Shown here piece by piece: positions 17,407 through 26,218 of a stretch of 64,000 nucleotides of DNA (the first letter of the stretch is position 1; every line of letters begins with the position of its first letter). Position numbers and translations under genes: made by a program. The notes under the pieces were generated by a model. It saw only the letters and a list, made by a program, of their open reading frames with translations, was not told the origin of the DNA and did not search any database. Source of the DNA: Pseudomonadota bacterium (GTDB lineage: Bacteria; Pseudomonadota; Gammaproteobacteria; Burkholderiales; Burkholderiaceae_B); the NCBI GenBank assembly GCA_023439305.1, contig JAEXOO010000018.1, positions 137,611 through 201,610 on the forward strand, written 5' to 3'.

Positions 17407-18081
17407 GTGGAAACAGGCGTGACCGAGGACCTCAGCACCCCCATCCCTACCAGCGATGCCCCCGATGAAGAAGAAGCAGCGGTCTGCCAGCGCCTGCGCG
17501 AATTGCGCCGCGAACATCGCCTGACGCTGGATACACTGGCCGAGCGATCCGGCTTCACCAAGGGCTATCTGTCCAAGATCGAGAACGGCAACAAGGCGCC
17601 CCCCATCGGCACACTGGCCCGCATCGCACGCGCCATGGGCGTAGACCTGAGCACATTTTTCGTCGATCCCGGCCAGGGAAGCCCGCCCTTGCCGCTGGCC
17701 CCGGACTCGCCGGTCTCCGTGGTGCACAGCTGGGAGCGCAAACCCGTCAGCCGGGGCGGCAGCGACTATGGCTACGACTACGTCAGCCTGGCGCACAAAA
17801 AAGCCAATCGGAACATGGACCCCTTCATGTTCACTTTTCCCCAGCACACCAATCCCCAGATCTTCTTCGAGCATGCCGGCGAAGAATTCGTCTATCTGCT
17901 GACCGGAAAGGTGGAGTTCGAATTCAAGGTACGCGGCCAGCTCGCCCGCGTCGTGCTGGAGGCCGGTGACAGCATGTACTTCGAATCCAACACGCCGCAC
18001 CGGGGGCGCGCGCTTGAGAGCGAAGCACAAGCCCTGGTCGTGATCATCGAGCCGCCCGGCGACACGCAACAACACGAATAG
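17407..18081 (+). CDS. XRE family regulator with C-terminal cupin domain
   Basis: A 224-residue regulator. Residues 25-85 form an XRE helix-turn-helix (LRELRREHRLTLDTLAERSG, then KGYLSKIENGNKAPPIGTLA), and residues 115-215 a cupin sensor (EHAGEEFVYLLTGKVEFEF and LEAGDSMYFESNTPHRGRAL). Regulators of this layout usually sense a small ligand tied to the genes beside them. Starts with GTG at 17407 in the frame that keeps the HTH. Likely controls the flanking cupin-ferredoxin, MFS and DJ-1 genes, whose promoters share a GGAAAC motif. Confidence 0.9.
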   Translation: METGVTEDLSTPIPTSDAPDEEEAAVCQRLRELRREHRLTLDTLAERSGFTKGYLSKIENGNKAPPIGTLARIARAMGVDLSTFFVDPGQGSPPLPLAPDSPVSVVHSWERKPVSRGGSDYGYDYVSLAHKKANRNMDPFMFTFPQHTNPQIFFEHAGEEFVYLLTGKVEFEFKVRGQLARVVLEAGDSMYFESNTPHRGRALESEAQALVVIIEPPGDTQQHE

Positions 18082-18102
18082 TCAAACCGATGTTGCCAAA
18101 AA

Positions 18103-18135
18103 GGAAACATTGAAATAGCATGAGGAAACTTTTCC
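18103..18135. promoter_or_regulatory. Candidate XRE operator pair before the DJ-1/PfpI gene
   Basis: GGAAACATTG (18103-18112) and the 5-2-5 inverted repeat GGAAA-CT-TTTCC (18124-18135) lie in the 67-base gap after the XRE-cupin gene. Both resemble the motifs at 16323-16405. Confidence 0.4.
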
Positions 18136-18148
18136 AAGGAGTGACCTC

Positions 18149-18784
18149 ATGCATATCGGCATTGTTCTGTACGACGACGTAGAGCCCATCGAGATGGGCA
18201 TTCTGGGCACCTTGTCCATGGCGCGGCGCCTGGCCCCGGAGCTGAACTACCACACGCTGTCCCAAACGGGCGGACCAGTCCGGTTGCGCAATGGCTTGAC
18301 GGTCGAAAGCGACGCCAGCTTCGATCAGGCCAGGCCTGTCGATGTCTTGATGATCACCGGCGGGCCAGGCTGGCAAACGCAAGCCCGCAATCCTGTCCTG
18401 TTGGAGTTTCTGCGCTGTCGCCACGCACAGGGAGAGGTGTTGGCCAGCGTTTGCACAGGCGCCCTGCTGCTGGCCAGCGCAGGACTGCTGAGCGGCAGAC
18501 AAGCCACCACTAAAGCGGCTTACGCACCACCGGAGATCTCGCCGCTGGACACGCTGGCCGACATGGCGCCTGACTGCTCGGTCCGCCAGGCCTTGCTGGT
18601 GGACGAAGGCGACATTATCACCGGTGGAGGTGTCAGCTTATGCGTAGACCTGACGCTGTATCTGCTGGAGCGTTTCATGGGAGCCAAGCTGGCCGCCGGC
18701 ACGGCGGAAATCATGGAATACAGCGCCGCACGAGCGGCAAACCAAGCGCGCCTGCCGCGATTGATCAACACCGCCCGCGCCTGA
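18149..18784 (+). CDS. DJ-1/PfpI family protein (isonitrile hydratase-like)
   Basis: A 211-residue class I glutamine-amidotransferase-like protein. VLMITGGPGWQTQARNP and ASVCTGALLLASAGLLSGR carry the oxyanion region and nucleophile (Cys102), and ATTKAAY the residues after it. The fold is shared by DJ-1 chaperones/glyoxalases, isonitrile hydratase and the sensor domain of GlxA-type AraC regulators; no AraC DNA-binding domain follows, so this is the enzyme-like form. GGAGTG ribosome site. The gene is 67 bases from the XRE-cupin gene. Confidence 0.85.
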   Translation: MHIGIVLYDDVEPIEMGILGTLSMARRLAPELNYHTLSQTGGPVRLRNGLTVESDASFDQARPVDVLMITGGPGWQTQARNPVLLEFLRCRHAQGEVLASVCTGALLLASAGLLSGRQATTKAAYAPPEISPLDTLADMAPDCSVRQALLVDEGDIITGGGVSLCVDLTLYLLERFMGAKLAAGTAEIMEYSAARAANQARLPRLINTARA

Positions 18785-18806
18785 AAACGCGCAAAAGAAC
18801 GCCGGC

Positions 18807-20693
18807 CTAGAGCTCCATCTGCATGCCCATTTCCACGACCCGATTCGGCGGAATCTTGAAAAAGCGCGTGCTGCGGCTGGCGTTGCGCGCCATGAAAGCG
18901 AACAGCCGCCGACGCCAGCCCATATACCAGGGCCTGCGGGATTGAATCATCACCGTCTGGCGCGACAGAAAATACGAGGTGGCCATGGGTTCCAGGTTCA
19001 GCTCGGGATGCTCTTGGGCAATCTGCTCCAGCAACTGGGGTACATTAGGCTCCTGCTTGAAGCCCCACGTGGCCACCGCCTGCCAGCTTCCGCGGCTCAA
19101 CCGCTCCAGCCGATAGCGCTCGCCAAAAGGGACGTAAGGCACGCCTGCGCTGTCTACAGTCAGGAACAGCACTTGCTCGTGCAGCACCTTGTTGTGCTTG
19201 AGATTATGCAGCAGCGCCGGCGGCACGGTATTGACCAGCATACTCATAAAAACAGCCGTTCCCGGTACGCGCGTAGGCGGGTATTCCTCCAGCCCTGCCA
19301 TGAACTCCTTCAAGGGCTGCTGATTCTCGATCAGGGTGTCATGGATAGCCTGGCGCCCCTGCTTCCAGGTCATCATCAAGGTCAGCAGGCAAACGCCCAC
19401 CAGAAGCGGCAGCCAGCCGCCATCCAGCAGCTTGAGCGCATTGGCCGAGAACAACAAGACGTCCAGCAGCAGGAAAAAGCCCAGCAGCAGAAACCAGCCC
19501 CAGCGCTTGAGCCCGGTGGAGCCGCGCGGCAACAAGGATACCGCCAACAGACTGGTCATCAGCATGGTGCCGGTTACCGCAAAACCGTAGGCATGCGCCA
19601 GGCGGTCGGAGGAACCGAAGCTGACCACCAGCACCATCACCGCCAGAAACAGCAACAGATTGACGCGCGGCAGATAGATCTGGCCTTCTTCGCGAGCGGA
19701 CGTATGCTGGATAACCATACGCGGCCAAAAGCCCAGTTGCACGGCTTGCCGGGTCACGGAAAAAGCGCCGGAAATCACCGACTGCGACGCGATGACCGTG
19801 GCGACCGTCGCCAGAGCCACCATGGGCACCAGCGCCCAGGAAGGCGCCAGATGGAAAAAGGGATTGCGGATGGCAGATGGGTCGGAAATCAGCAGCGCGC
19901 CCTGGCCGAAATAGCACAGCACCAAGCAAGGCATGACCACTACGAACCAGGCCCGGCGTATGGCAGGCCGACCATAATGTCCCATATCGGCATAGAGCGC
20001 CTCCGCCCCGGTCAGGGCCAAGACAAGCGCGCCCAGCAACAGAAAGGTCTCCCACGGCGCCTGCGCCACGAAGGCCCAGGCCCAGCGCGGATCCAGCGCC
20101 ACCAGCACCTGCGGATGTTCAATTACGCGCCATAGCCCCAGGCCGCCCAGCACCAGAAACCAGGTCAGCATGATGGGGCCGAACAACTTGCCCATGGTGC
20201 CCGTGCCGTGCGACTGGATCAGAAACAGGGCCACCAGCACAGCCACCGCCAAGGGAACCACCCAGGCGTCCAGCGCATGGGACAGCATGCCGATACCCTC
20301 GATGGCCGACAGCACGGAGATGGCCGGCGTGATGATGCTGTCACCATAAAACAGCGCCGCGCCGATCAGACCCAGCACCATGATGATCCACCGCCGCCGC
20401 CCCTGCAGGCCGCGCGCCGCCAGCTCCATCAGGGCCAGCGTTCCTCCTTCGCCTTTATTGTCCAGGCGCAAGACCACCGTCACGTACTTGAGCGTAACTA
20501 CCAGCGTCAGCAGCCAGAACAGCAGCGACAGTACGCCATAGACTTGCTCCGCGCCCGGATGGGCGTAAGCGCCCAGGGCGACTTTCATCGTGTACAAAGG
20601 ACTGGTGCCGATATCGCCATAGACGACGCCCAACGCGCCCATCACCAGGGCAGCGCGCGCTCCATTCTTGGGACTTGCCGTAGAACTATCCAC
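18807..20693 (-). CDS. kup: Kup low-affinity potassium transporter
   Basis: A 628-residue KUP/HAK/KT family K+/H+ symporter. ALGVVYGDIGTSPLYTMKVA is the family signature near the N-terminus, followed by GEGGTLALMELAAR, GDSIITPAISVLSAIEGI and about 12 membrane helices, with a cytoplasmic tail from about residue 440. It begins with GTG, four bases after the sensor kinase stop codon, so it is co-transcribed with the two-component system. Length is normal for the family. Confidence 0.95.
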   Translation of the reverse strand: MDSSTASPKNGARAALVMGALGVVYGDIGTSPLYTMKVALGAYAHPGAEQVYGVLSLLFWLLTLVVTLKYVTVVLRLDNKGEGGTLALMELAARGLQGRRRWIIMVLGLIGAALFYGDSIITPAISVLSAIEGIGMLSHALDAWVVPLAVAVLVALFLIQSHGTGTMGKLFGPIMLTWFLVLGGLGLWRVIEHPQVLVALDPRWAWAFVAQAPWETFLLLGALVLALTGAEALYADMGHYGRPAIRRAWFVVVMPCLVLCYFGQGALLISDPSAIRNPFFHLAPSWALVPMVALATVATVIASQSVISGAFSVTRQAVQLGFWPRMVIQHTSAREEGQIYLPRVNLLLFLAVMVLVVSFGSSDRLAHAYGFAVTGTMLMTSLLAVSLLPRGSTGLKRWGWFLLLGFFLLLDVLLFSANALKLLDGGWLPLLVGVCLLTLMMTWKQGRQAIHDTLIENQQPLKEFMAGLEEYPPTRVPGTAVFMSMLVNTVPPALLHNLKHNKVLHEQVLFLTVDSAGVPYVPFGERYRLERLSRGSWQAVATWGFKQEPNVPQLLEQIAQEHPELNLEPMATSYFLSRQTVMIQSRRPWYMGWRRRLFAFMARNASRSTRFFKIPPNRVVEMGMQMEL

Positions 20694-20697
20694 AGTC

Positions 20698-21837
20698 TCA
20701 GTTTCCGCTCGGGGTTTCAGTCCGCGTCAGCCGTGCGCCGATACGAGGACCTGGAAATACAATCGTGATTCGGGTGCCGGGAAAATCGGGCCGGCTGAGC
20801 AGGCTCCACCATGCGCCATGAGCGCGGGCGATCTCCTGGACAATGGCCAGCCCAAGCCCGGAACCTTCCGCCTGGCTGCCCGGGGAACGATAAAACGCAT
20901 CAAAAACCCGCTGCTGGTCCACGCCCAGAATGCCAGGACCATGATCTTCCACTGACAAGGACGGCGGATTGCTGGCCACACGCAGCACAATGCTGTCGGT
21001 TCCACGCCCATAGCGCAAGGCATTGTCCATCAGGTTGGAGAGCAATTCGCGCAGCAGCACAGGCTCGGCATCAATCCATACAGGTTGCTCCGGCGCCGTC
21101 AGGTGAATCTCCACGCCGTGCTGGCGTGCCTGCAAAAACCAGTCGCCGCCCTCTTCCCGCGCCCATTCGCACAGATCCAGGCGCACGAAACTGTCTTTGA
21201 TATTGACGGTGGAGTCGGCGCGGGCGAGCACCATCAACTGCTGGCCCATGCGTATCATGCGATCCGACACGCTCTTGATGCGCTCGGCGCGCTGGCGTAT
21301 GTCATCGGGCAAAGGTCGGGCCAGCATCAGTTCAGACTCCAGACGCAGCCCGCTCAGGGGCGTGCGCAACTGATGCGCCGCATGGCCGATGAAGCGCTTC
21401 TGCGCTTGCAGCGTGTCGCCCAGGCGCTCCAGCAGCTCATTGAAATGCTCCACCAAGGGAACCACTTCCGCGGGCAGGCCGCGCACATCCAGTTGTTCGA
21501 AATTTTCGTCGGACCGATGCCGGATCTGGCGCGACAGCTCGCGGATGGGGACCAGGCCCGACCGTATGCCCGACAACAGCACCCAGGCGATCAAACCCAC
21601 CAGCAGCAACTGGCTGAGCACCATGGTCCAGAAGATATCCCGCAGCAGCCAATCTTCCAGGCTCATGCGACGGGTCAGCACCCAGGTTACGCTCAAATCC
21701 AGGACGACAAGAATGGAAATCGGCGGAAAAAGCCGCACCATGAGCTTGCGGGCCAGCGAGCCCGGCGCAGGAAAGCGCAGCAGCAGACGCCGCCACAGCG
21801 GCAAGCGCGCAAGATCGGAAGCGGATAGTTCGGGCAT
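20698..21837 (-). CDS. Sensor histidine kinase with minimal periplasmic loop
   Basis: A 379-residue kinase of the TctE/QseC group. Two membrane helices (about residues 33-54 and 71-90) are separated by only about 16 residues, so there is almost no periplasmic sensor domain. HAMP follows, then the H-box GHAAHQLRTPLSGL with phospho-acceptor His155, the N-box LLSNLMDNALRYG, G1 VEDHGPGI and G2 EGSGLGLAIV. It is 45 bases downstream of the response regulator and four bases upstream of kup, an RR-HK-kup operon. Confidence 0.92.
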   Translation of the reverse strand: MPELSASDLARLPLWRRLLLRFPAPGSLARKLMVRLFPPISILVVLDLSVTWVLTRRMSLEDWLLRDIFWTMVLSQLLLVGLIAWVLLSGIRSGLVPIRELSRQIRHRSDENFEQLDVRGLPAEVVPLVEHFNELLERLGDTLQAQKRFIGHAAHQLRTPLSGLRLESELMLARPLPDDIRQRAERIKSVSDRMIRMGQQLMVLARADSTVNIKDSFVRLDLCEWAREEGGDWFLQARQHGVEIHLTAPEQPVWIDAEPVLLRELLSNLMDNALRYGRGTDSIVLRVASNPPSLSVEDHGPGILGVDQQRVFDAFYRSPGSQAEGSGLGLAIVQEIARAHGAWWSLLSRPDFPGTRITIVFPGPRIGARLTRTETPSGN

Positions 21838-21882
21838 GACTGACCTATGGGGACTGGCAGACGGAGGCGGCCCCGTGCACGA

Positions 21883-22557
21883 TCAGGCCGCGCTCTCCAC
21901 ATCCAGCAAATAGCCGAAACCGCGCACAGTCTGGATGACGGCGCCGGTTCCTTCGAGCCGCTTACGCAGCCGGTACACGTAGACCTCGACCGCATTATCG
22001 CTGAAATCGGCATCCCAGGCCGACAGGGAGTTGACGATCTGCTGCTTGGTGACCACGCGCCCGGCGCGCATCATGAGCATTTCCAGGACCGACAGCTCAC
22101 GCACCGACAGGCTGATGCGCTGACCGGCGCAGCGCAGCTCGCGCCCGACCGTATCGAAGCTGAGCGGCCCGACTTCGATGATAGGCTGGGTCTGGCCGGT
22201 GCGACGTCGACCGAAGACGCGCACGCGTGCAGCCAACTCGGACAGGTCAAAGGGCTTGATCAGGTAATCGTCCGCCCCTGCGTCCAGGCCGGCGACGCGG
22301 TCGTCAATGCCGTCGCGGGCCGTCAGGATCAGCACCGGAACCGCATTGCCCTGCTGACGCAGGTGGCGCAGGACGTCCAGGCCGCTGATGCCTGGAAGGT
22401 TGAGATCGAGCAACAGCAGATCGTAGACTTGCGCATCCAGCTCCTTGAGGGCGCTTTCGCCTTCCTGGAGCCAATCAACTGCATAGCCTTGATCGCCGAG
22501 GAACTCTTGTAATGCGGCGCCCAGTGTGGCGTCGTCTTCGATGACTAATACTCGCAT
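21883..22557 (-). CDS. OmpR/TctD family response regulator
   Basis: A 224-residue response regulator. The receiver has the acidic pair in VLVIEDDATL, phospho-acceptor Asp51 in LLLLDLNLPGISG, Thr in LILTARDG and Lys in DDYLIKPFDL. The C-terminal winged helix contains LSVRELSVLEMLMMRAGRVV and NAVEVYVYRLRKRLEG. Partner of the kinase immediately downstream. Confidence 0.94.
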   Translation of the reverse strand: MRVLVIEDDATLGAALQEFLGDQGYAVDWLQEGESALKELDAQVYDLLLLDLNLPGISGLDVLRHLRQQGNAVPVLILTARDGIDDRVAGLDAGADDYLIKPFDLSELAARVRVFGRRRTGQTQPIIEVGPLSFDTVGRELRCAGQRISLSVRELSVLEMLMMRAGRVVTKQQIVNSLSAWDADFSDNAVEVYVYRLRKRLEGTGAVIQTVRGFGYLLDVESAA

Positions 22558-22579
22558 GCGGAGAATTTTATTACGAAAT

Positions 22580-22614
22580 CGGCCCGCCGCGCTGCTGCAA
22601 CAACGCGACGGGCC
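22580..22614 (-). terminator. Likely terminator between exbD and the response regulator
   Basis: CGGCCCGCCGCG and CGCGACGGGCCG form a 12-bp stem with one mismatch around an 11-base loop. On the minus strand it is followed by GATTTCGTAATAAAATT, a weak U-rich tail. It sits after exbD and before the regulator start. Confidence 0.5.
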
Positions 22615-22638
22615 GAGAAAAAAAGAGCGGACTGCGGA

Positions 22639-23172
22639 TCAGGGCTGAGCTAGAGCCGGCTGAGCCTGGCCCTGCGCGGCGGCAGCGCCCCCGGCGAGCC
22701 CCGTCTGCCCAGCCCCGTCGGACTGAACAGAGCCGGCCTGAGCAGCACCCGGCTGAGTCGGCGCAGGACGGGTCACGAAACCCAGACGCGTCAGGCCCGA
22801 CGCCTTGGAGCGGCTCATGACTTGCGCCAGCACTTCATAGCGGGTGTCGGTATCGGCACGGATGCGCAGTTCAGGCTGCGGCTGCTCTTTGGCGAAAGGA
22901 GCCAAGGCCGAGGTCAGGTCTTCCAGCTCCACGGGCTGCTCATTGATGAACACCTGGCCCATGGCGTCGATCGCCAGATCGATGGATTTCGGATCCTGTT
23001 GCACCGGCTCCGAGCTGGCTTGGGGCAGTTGGATCTTGATGGAATGCGACAGCAACGGCGCCGTGATCAGAAAGATCACCAGCAGCACCAGCATCACATC
23101 GATCAGCGGCACCATATTGATTTCAGACAAGGCGGAGCCTGAGTTTCGATTGTCGAAGCTGCCAAAGGCCAT
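22639..23172 (-). CDS. exbD: ExbD biopolymer transport protein
   Basis: A 177-residue inner-membrane protein of the TonB energising complex. The single helix LIDVMLVLLVIFLITAPLL carries the essential Asp25; a periplasmic domain follows. The last 40 residues are an unusual Ala/Gln/Gly-rich tail (from about residue 138) not needed for the fold. The gene follows exbB by two bases. Confidence 0.94.
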   Translation of the reverse strand: MAFGSFDNRNSGSALSEINMVPLIDVMLVLLVIFLITAPLLSHSIKIQLPQASSEPVQQDPKSIDLAIDAMGQVFINEQPVELEDLTSALAPFAKEQPQPELRIRADTDTRYEVLAQVMSRSKASGLTRLGFVTRPAPTQPGAAQAGSVQSDGAGQTGLAGGAAAAQGQAQPALAQP

Positions 23173-23174
23173 GA

Positions 23175-24032
23175 TCAGTGCTCCCGCTTGGCGGCAGCCG
23201 CCGCATTCGAGGCCGAACCGCCGCCCGACGAGGGTACACGACGCAGCACAGGCTGGTTTTCCTGCACCTGCTGACCCGTAGTCAAGAAGGTGAACAAATC
23301 ATGGGCGAAAGCATCCAGCTGCGCCAGATAGACGCGGTTGGTGCGCACGAAAGCGTTATAGGCCAGGACGGCAGGGATGGCGACCGCCAGGCCCAGACCA
23401 GTCATGACCAGAGCTTCACCCACGGGACCGGCGATTTTATTCAGCGTGACACCATCGGCCAGGCCGATATTGATCAAGGCATGATAAACGCCCCAGACCG
23501 TGCCGAACAGACCGACGAAAGGCGCCGTCGATCCTACCGAGGCGAGCAGCGTCAGACCGTTTTCCAGTCGCGCCGTTTCTTCGTCCATGACCTTGCGCAT
23601 GATGCGCGACACAAACGCATCGGTGGAGCCTTTTTCCTCCAGGCGCATGGCGCCATACTTGGCGTGATGTTTCTGGGCATGGATGGCATGGCTGGCCAGA
23701 TGGCTGAAAGGGTCACGGGCGCCATGGGTAGCGATTTCATTTTCGACCTGCTCCAGTGAGCTGGCGGACCAGAACTCGCGCACGAAATTCTGCGAGCGGC
23801 GCTTCAGCCGGAAGGACAGAAAACCCTTGACGATGATCAGGTACCAGCTGGCCACCGACATCAGCGCCAGAATAACGAACAAGGTCTTGCCGACGGCATC
23901 GCTTTGCTGAATGAAGTGCAGTACGCCGGTGGCTTCCTGCGCAGCCGCTGCACCAGTGGCGGCCTGATCGGCGACAGGGCCGGCGACCTGGGCCAGGCCT
24001 ACCCATACGCTTTGAAGTATTTCCTGCATCAT
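23175..24032 (-). CDS. exbB: ExbB/MotA/TolQ-type proton channel
   Basis: A 285-residue membrane protein with three helices and the TolQ/ExbB signature TAPFVGLFGTVWGVYHALIN, plus EALVMTGLGLAVAIPAVLAYN in the C-terminal channel helix. It couples the proton gradient to TonB. It begins 9 bases downstream of tonB and the order tonB-exbB-exbD is the common betaproteobacterial one. Confidence 0.95.
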   Translation of the reverse strand: MMQEILQSVWVGLAQVAGPVADQAATGAAAAQEATGVLHFIQQSDAVGKTLFVILALMSVASWYLIIVKGFLSFRLKRRSQNFVREFWSASSLEQVENEIATHGARDPFSHLASHAIHAQKHHAKYGAMRLEEKGSTDAFVSRIMRKVMDEETARLENGLTLLASVGSTAPFVGLFGTVWGVYHALINIGLADGVTLNKIAGPVGEALVMTGLGLAVAIPAVLAYNAFVRTNRVYLAQLDAFAHDLFTFLTTGQQVQENQPVLRRVPSSGGGSASNAAAAAKREH

Positions 24033-24041
24033 TGAAATATC

Positions 24042-24860
24042 CTAGTAAACAAAGTCGAAAGGAATATCAGCCATGGCTCGATAGGCCACGCCATTTTCCG
24101 TATATGGTTTGAAACGCGCCGTACGAACCGCCTTCAGAGCGGATTCGTCCAGACGCTCGTAACCCGATGAGCGCTGCACTTTGGCCTCCAGCACCGATCC
24201 CTGGGTAGAGATGACAACGCGAACCACGACCCGGCCCTGCTCGCGCCGACGCTCGGAAGCCCGTGGGTAAACAGGCACGGGACGACGTCCCAGATAGTCC
24301 ACCCGCCCGATCACCTTGGGCCGATCGCCATCGGTAGAGCGAGCGGCAGCAGCCGACTGCGCGGGCCTGTCCATGGCCGGCCCAGGAGGAGCATTGGGAA
24401 CCGCTGGCTGCGCCGGTTGCGGCGGTGTTTCCACCGGTTTTTCCGGCTTAGGCTGCGGTTTGGGCTTAGGCTTGGGTTTGGGCTTGGGCTTGGGAGGCTC
24501 GGGCACAGGCGGCTTTTCCACCACAGGCTCGGGCTCGGGTTCAGGCTCGATCACGGGTTCGGGTTCGGGTTCGGGCTCCGGTTCTACTTCGGGCTCGGGC
24601 TCGGGCTCCGGTTCAGGCTCGGCCACGACCTCCTCCTGGGGCGGAGCGGTCACTTGCTCTTCCTGCACCTGCGATTCGTCCAGCTCCACCAGCGTGACGC
24701 CGATCACGTCCATCGGCGCCGGCTCACCGACCATCTTGGGCTCTTCTGTCCACAAGAGCGTGGCAAACACGCCCACATGCAAACCCAGCGCCAATGCCAA
24801 ACCCGTGATCTTGAGGGCCAGCACCGGACGGTTATTCGTTTGAGAAGCAATACGGGTCAT
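24042..24860 (-). CDS. tonB: TonB energy transducer
   Basis: A 272-residue protein with an N-terminal membrane anchor (ALKITGLALALGLHVGVFAT), a long proline-rich periplasmic spacer of Glu-Pro then Lys-Pro dipeptides (about residues 82-150), and the C-terminal TonB domain (GRRPVPVYPRASERR and VLEAKVQRSSGYERLDESAL). It delivers energy to outer-membrane receptors for iron complexes. The frame is open up to 24890. I prefer the ATG at 24860, which places the anchor about 15 residues in, as usual. A candidate Fur box lies about 86 bases upstream. Confidence 0.92.
   Translation of the reverse strand: MTRIASQTNNRPVLALKITGLALALGLHVGVFATLLWTEEPKMVGEPAPMDVIGVTLVELDESQVQEEQVTAPPQEEVVAEPEPEPEPEPEVEPEPEPEPEPVIEPEPEPEPVVEKPPVPEPPKPKPKPKPKPKPQPKPEKPVETPPQPAQPAVPNAPPGPAMDRPAQSAAAARSTDGDRPKVIGRVDYLGRRPVPVYPRASERRREQGRVVVRVVISTQGSVLEAKVQRSSGYERLDESALKAVRTARFKPYTENGVAYRAMADIPFDFVY
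24430..24640. repeat. In-gene tandem repeats encoding the Pro-Glu/Pro-Lys spacer of TonB
   Basis: Hexamer-like repeats (GGCTCG/GGTTCG and GGCTTG/GGTTTG on plus) encode the X-Pro array of TonB. Such arrays are prone to slippage, so spacer length may vary between strains. Confidence 0.75.
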
Positions 24861-24945
24861 AATCCGTTCTACACATTCCGCAACCCGCATGGATCATAAC
24901 GGGACTGGACAGGATGCCCAGTAAGGACTCGAATCTTAACAGAAA

Positions 24946-24960
24946 TAGGAACGATTCTCA
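24946..24960 (-). promoter_or_regulatory. Candidate Fur box upstream of tonB
   Basis: TGAGAAT-C-GTTCCTA (minus strand) matches the 7-1-7 Fur model TGATAAT-N-ATTATCA at most positions of the left half and partly on the right. TonB operons are standard Fur targets. Confidence 0.5.
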
Positions 24961-25051
24961 ATACAAGGCAATCGGTATAAATGCACTTTTGTTGCAATCC
25001 ATGGACCGAAGCCAAAAAAGAACACCAATACAAAGGCGCAGGATGCTGAAC

Positions 25052-25077
25052 AAAAAAAGACCGGGCGCCGCCCGGTC
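25052..25077 (-). terminator. Rho-independent terminator of the sulfate operon
   Basis: GACCGGGC and GCCCGGTC form a perfect 8-bp stem with a 3-base loop. On the minus strand it is followed by seven T. It lies 23 bases after the cysA stop. Confidence 0.9.
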
Positions 25078-25099
25078 TGTGAAGTATGCCACGATGGAT

Positions 25100-26197
25100 C
25101 TAGACGGCAATAGCATCCGGTCTGGCCTCGATAGGGAAGGCGCTGAACTTGCGTGGCAAGGCCAGGGCGCGCTCGCCCGGACGCAGATCCAGCTGTCGCC
25201 AGCTCTGGTGGTCGAATTCGGCTTCCCAAGGCGTCTCGCCTTCGTTCAACGCGAGCTCGACCCGCACTGTCGCACCCAACGGAATGATGCGCTGCACGGC
25301 GACGGCGATCCCCTGCCCGTCCAATGTGCGCTGCAGGTCCAGATCGTGCGGACGCACATAGCCCACCGCCTCGCCCTGGCCGGCTGAACGACCATTCAAC
25401 GCCTCGGCCGACTCGAATTGTCCCAGTAAGGGATCGGCCACGAAGCCGCCTCGGGCAAACTGTCCCGGCAGACGATTGGCCGCGCCCAGGAACTCGTAGA
25501 CAAAAGGACTGGCGGGATGGTCGTAGACATCCTGCGGAGCTCCCTGCTGCTCCACCCGGCCTTTGTTCAGTACCACGATACGGTCCGCCACTTCGATGGC
25601 TTCTTCCTGGTCATGGGTCACAAACAGCGTGCTGATGTGCAGATCGTCGTGCAGACGGCGCAGCCAGGACCGCAGTTCCTTGCGCACTTTGGCGTCCAGG
25701 GCACCGAAAGGCTCGTCCAGCAGCAATACGCCCGGCTCCACCGCCAGCGCGCGCGCCAGGGCGATACGCTGGCGCTGACCGCCCGACAGCGCCGCCGGAT
25801 AGCGGTCCGCCAGCCAGTCCAGCTGCACGAGTTCCAGCAGTTCGTGCACGCGCCGCCGGATCTCGGCATCGGGCAGACGCTGCTTGCGCGGCTTGATCCT
25901 CAGGCCGAATGCCACGTTTTCGAACACCGTCATGTGACGGAACAAGGCGTAGTGCTGGAACACAAACCCCACCTGGCGGTCACGGGTTCCTACCGCCGCC
26001 ACATCCTTGCCATTGATAAGCACCTGCCCGGCATCCGCATGTTCCAGGCCGGCCACAATGCGCAGCAAAGTCGTCTTGCCGCAGCCCGACGGTCCCAGCA
26101 GCGCCACCAGCTCGCCGGGAGGAAAATCCAGGGTGACATCGCCCAGCGCCGTAAATGCGCCGAAACGTTTGACCAGATTGCGAACTTCGATACTCAT
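25100..26197 (-). CDS. cysA: Sulfate/thiosulfate ABC transporter ATP-binding protein
   Basis: A 365-residue ABC ATPase. Walker A GPSGCGKTT, Q-loop region VGFVFQHYALFRHMTVFENV, signature LSGGQRQRIALARAL, Walker B LLLDEPFGALD and the switch His in VTHDQEEAIE are all present. The C-terminal TOBE-like regulatory domain (after about residue 240, GYVRPHDLDLQ) is typical of CysA. Last gene of sbp-cysT-cysW-cysA. Confidence 0.95.
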   Translation of the reverse strand: MSIEVRNLVKRFGAFTALGDVTLDFPPGELVALLGPSGCGKTTLLRIVAGLEHADAGQVLINGKDVAAVGTRDRQVGFVFQHYALFRHMTVFENVAFGLRIKPRKQRLPDAEIRRRVHELLELVQLDWLADRYPAALSGGQRQRIALARALAVEPGVLLLDEPFGALDAKVRKELRSWLRRLHDDLHISTLFVTHDQEEAIEVADRIVVLNKGRVEQQGAPQDVYDHPASPFVYEFLGAANRLPGQFARGGFVADPLLGQFESAEALNGRSAGQGEAVGYVRPHDLDLQRTLDGQGIAVAVQRIIPLGATVRVELALNEGETPWEAEFDHQSWRQLDLRPGERALALPRKFSAFPIEARPDAIAV

Positions 26198-26218
26198 TGC
26201 AAACTCCGAAAGCAGCGA

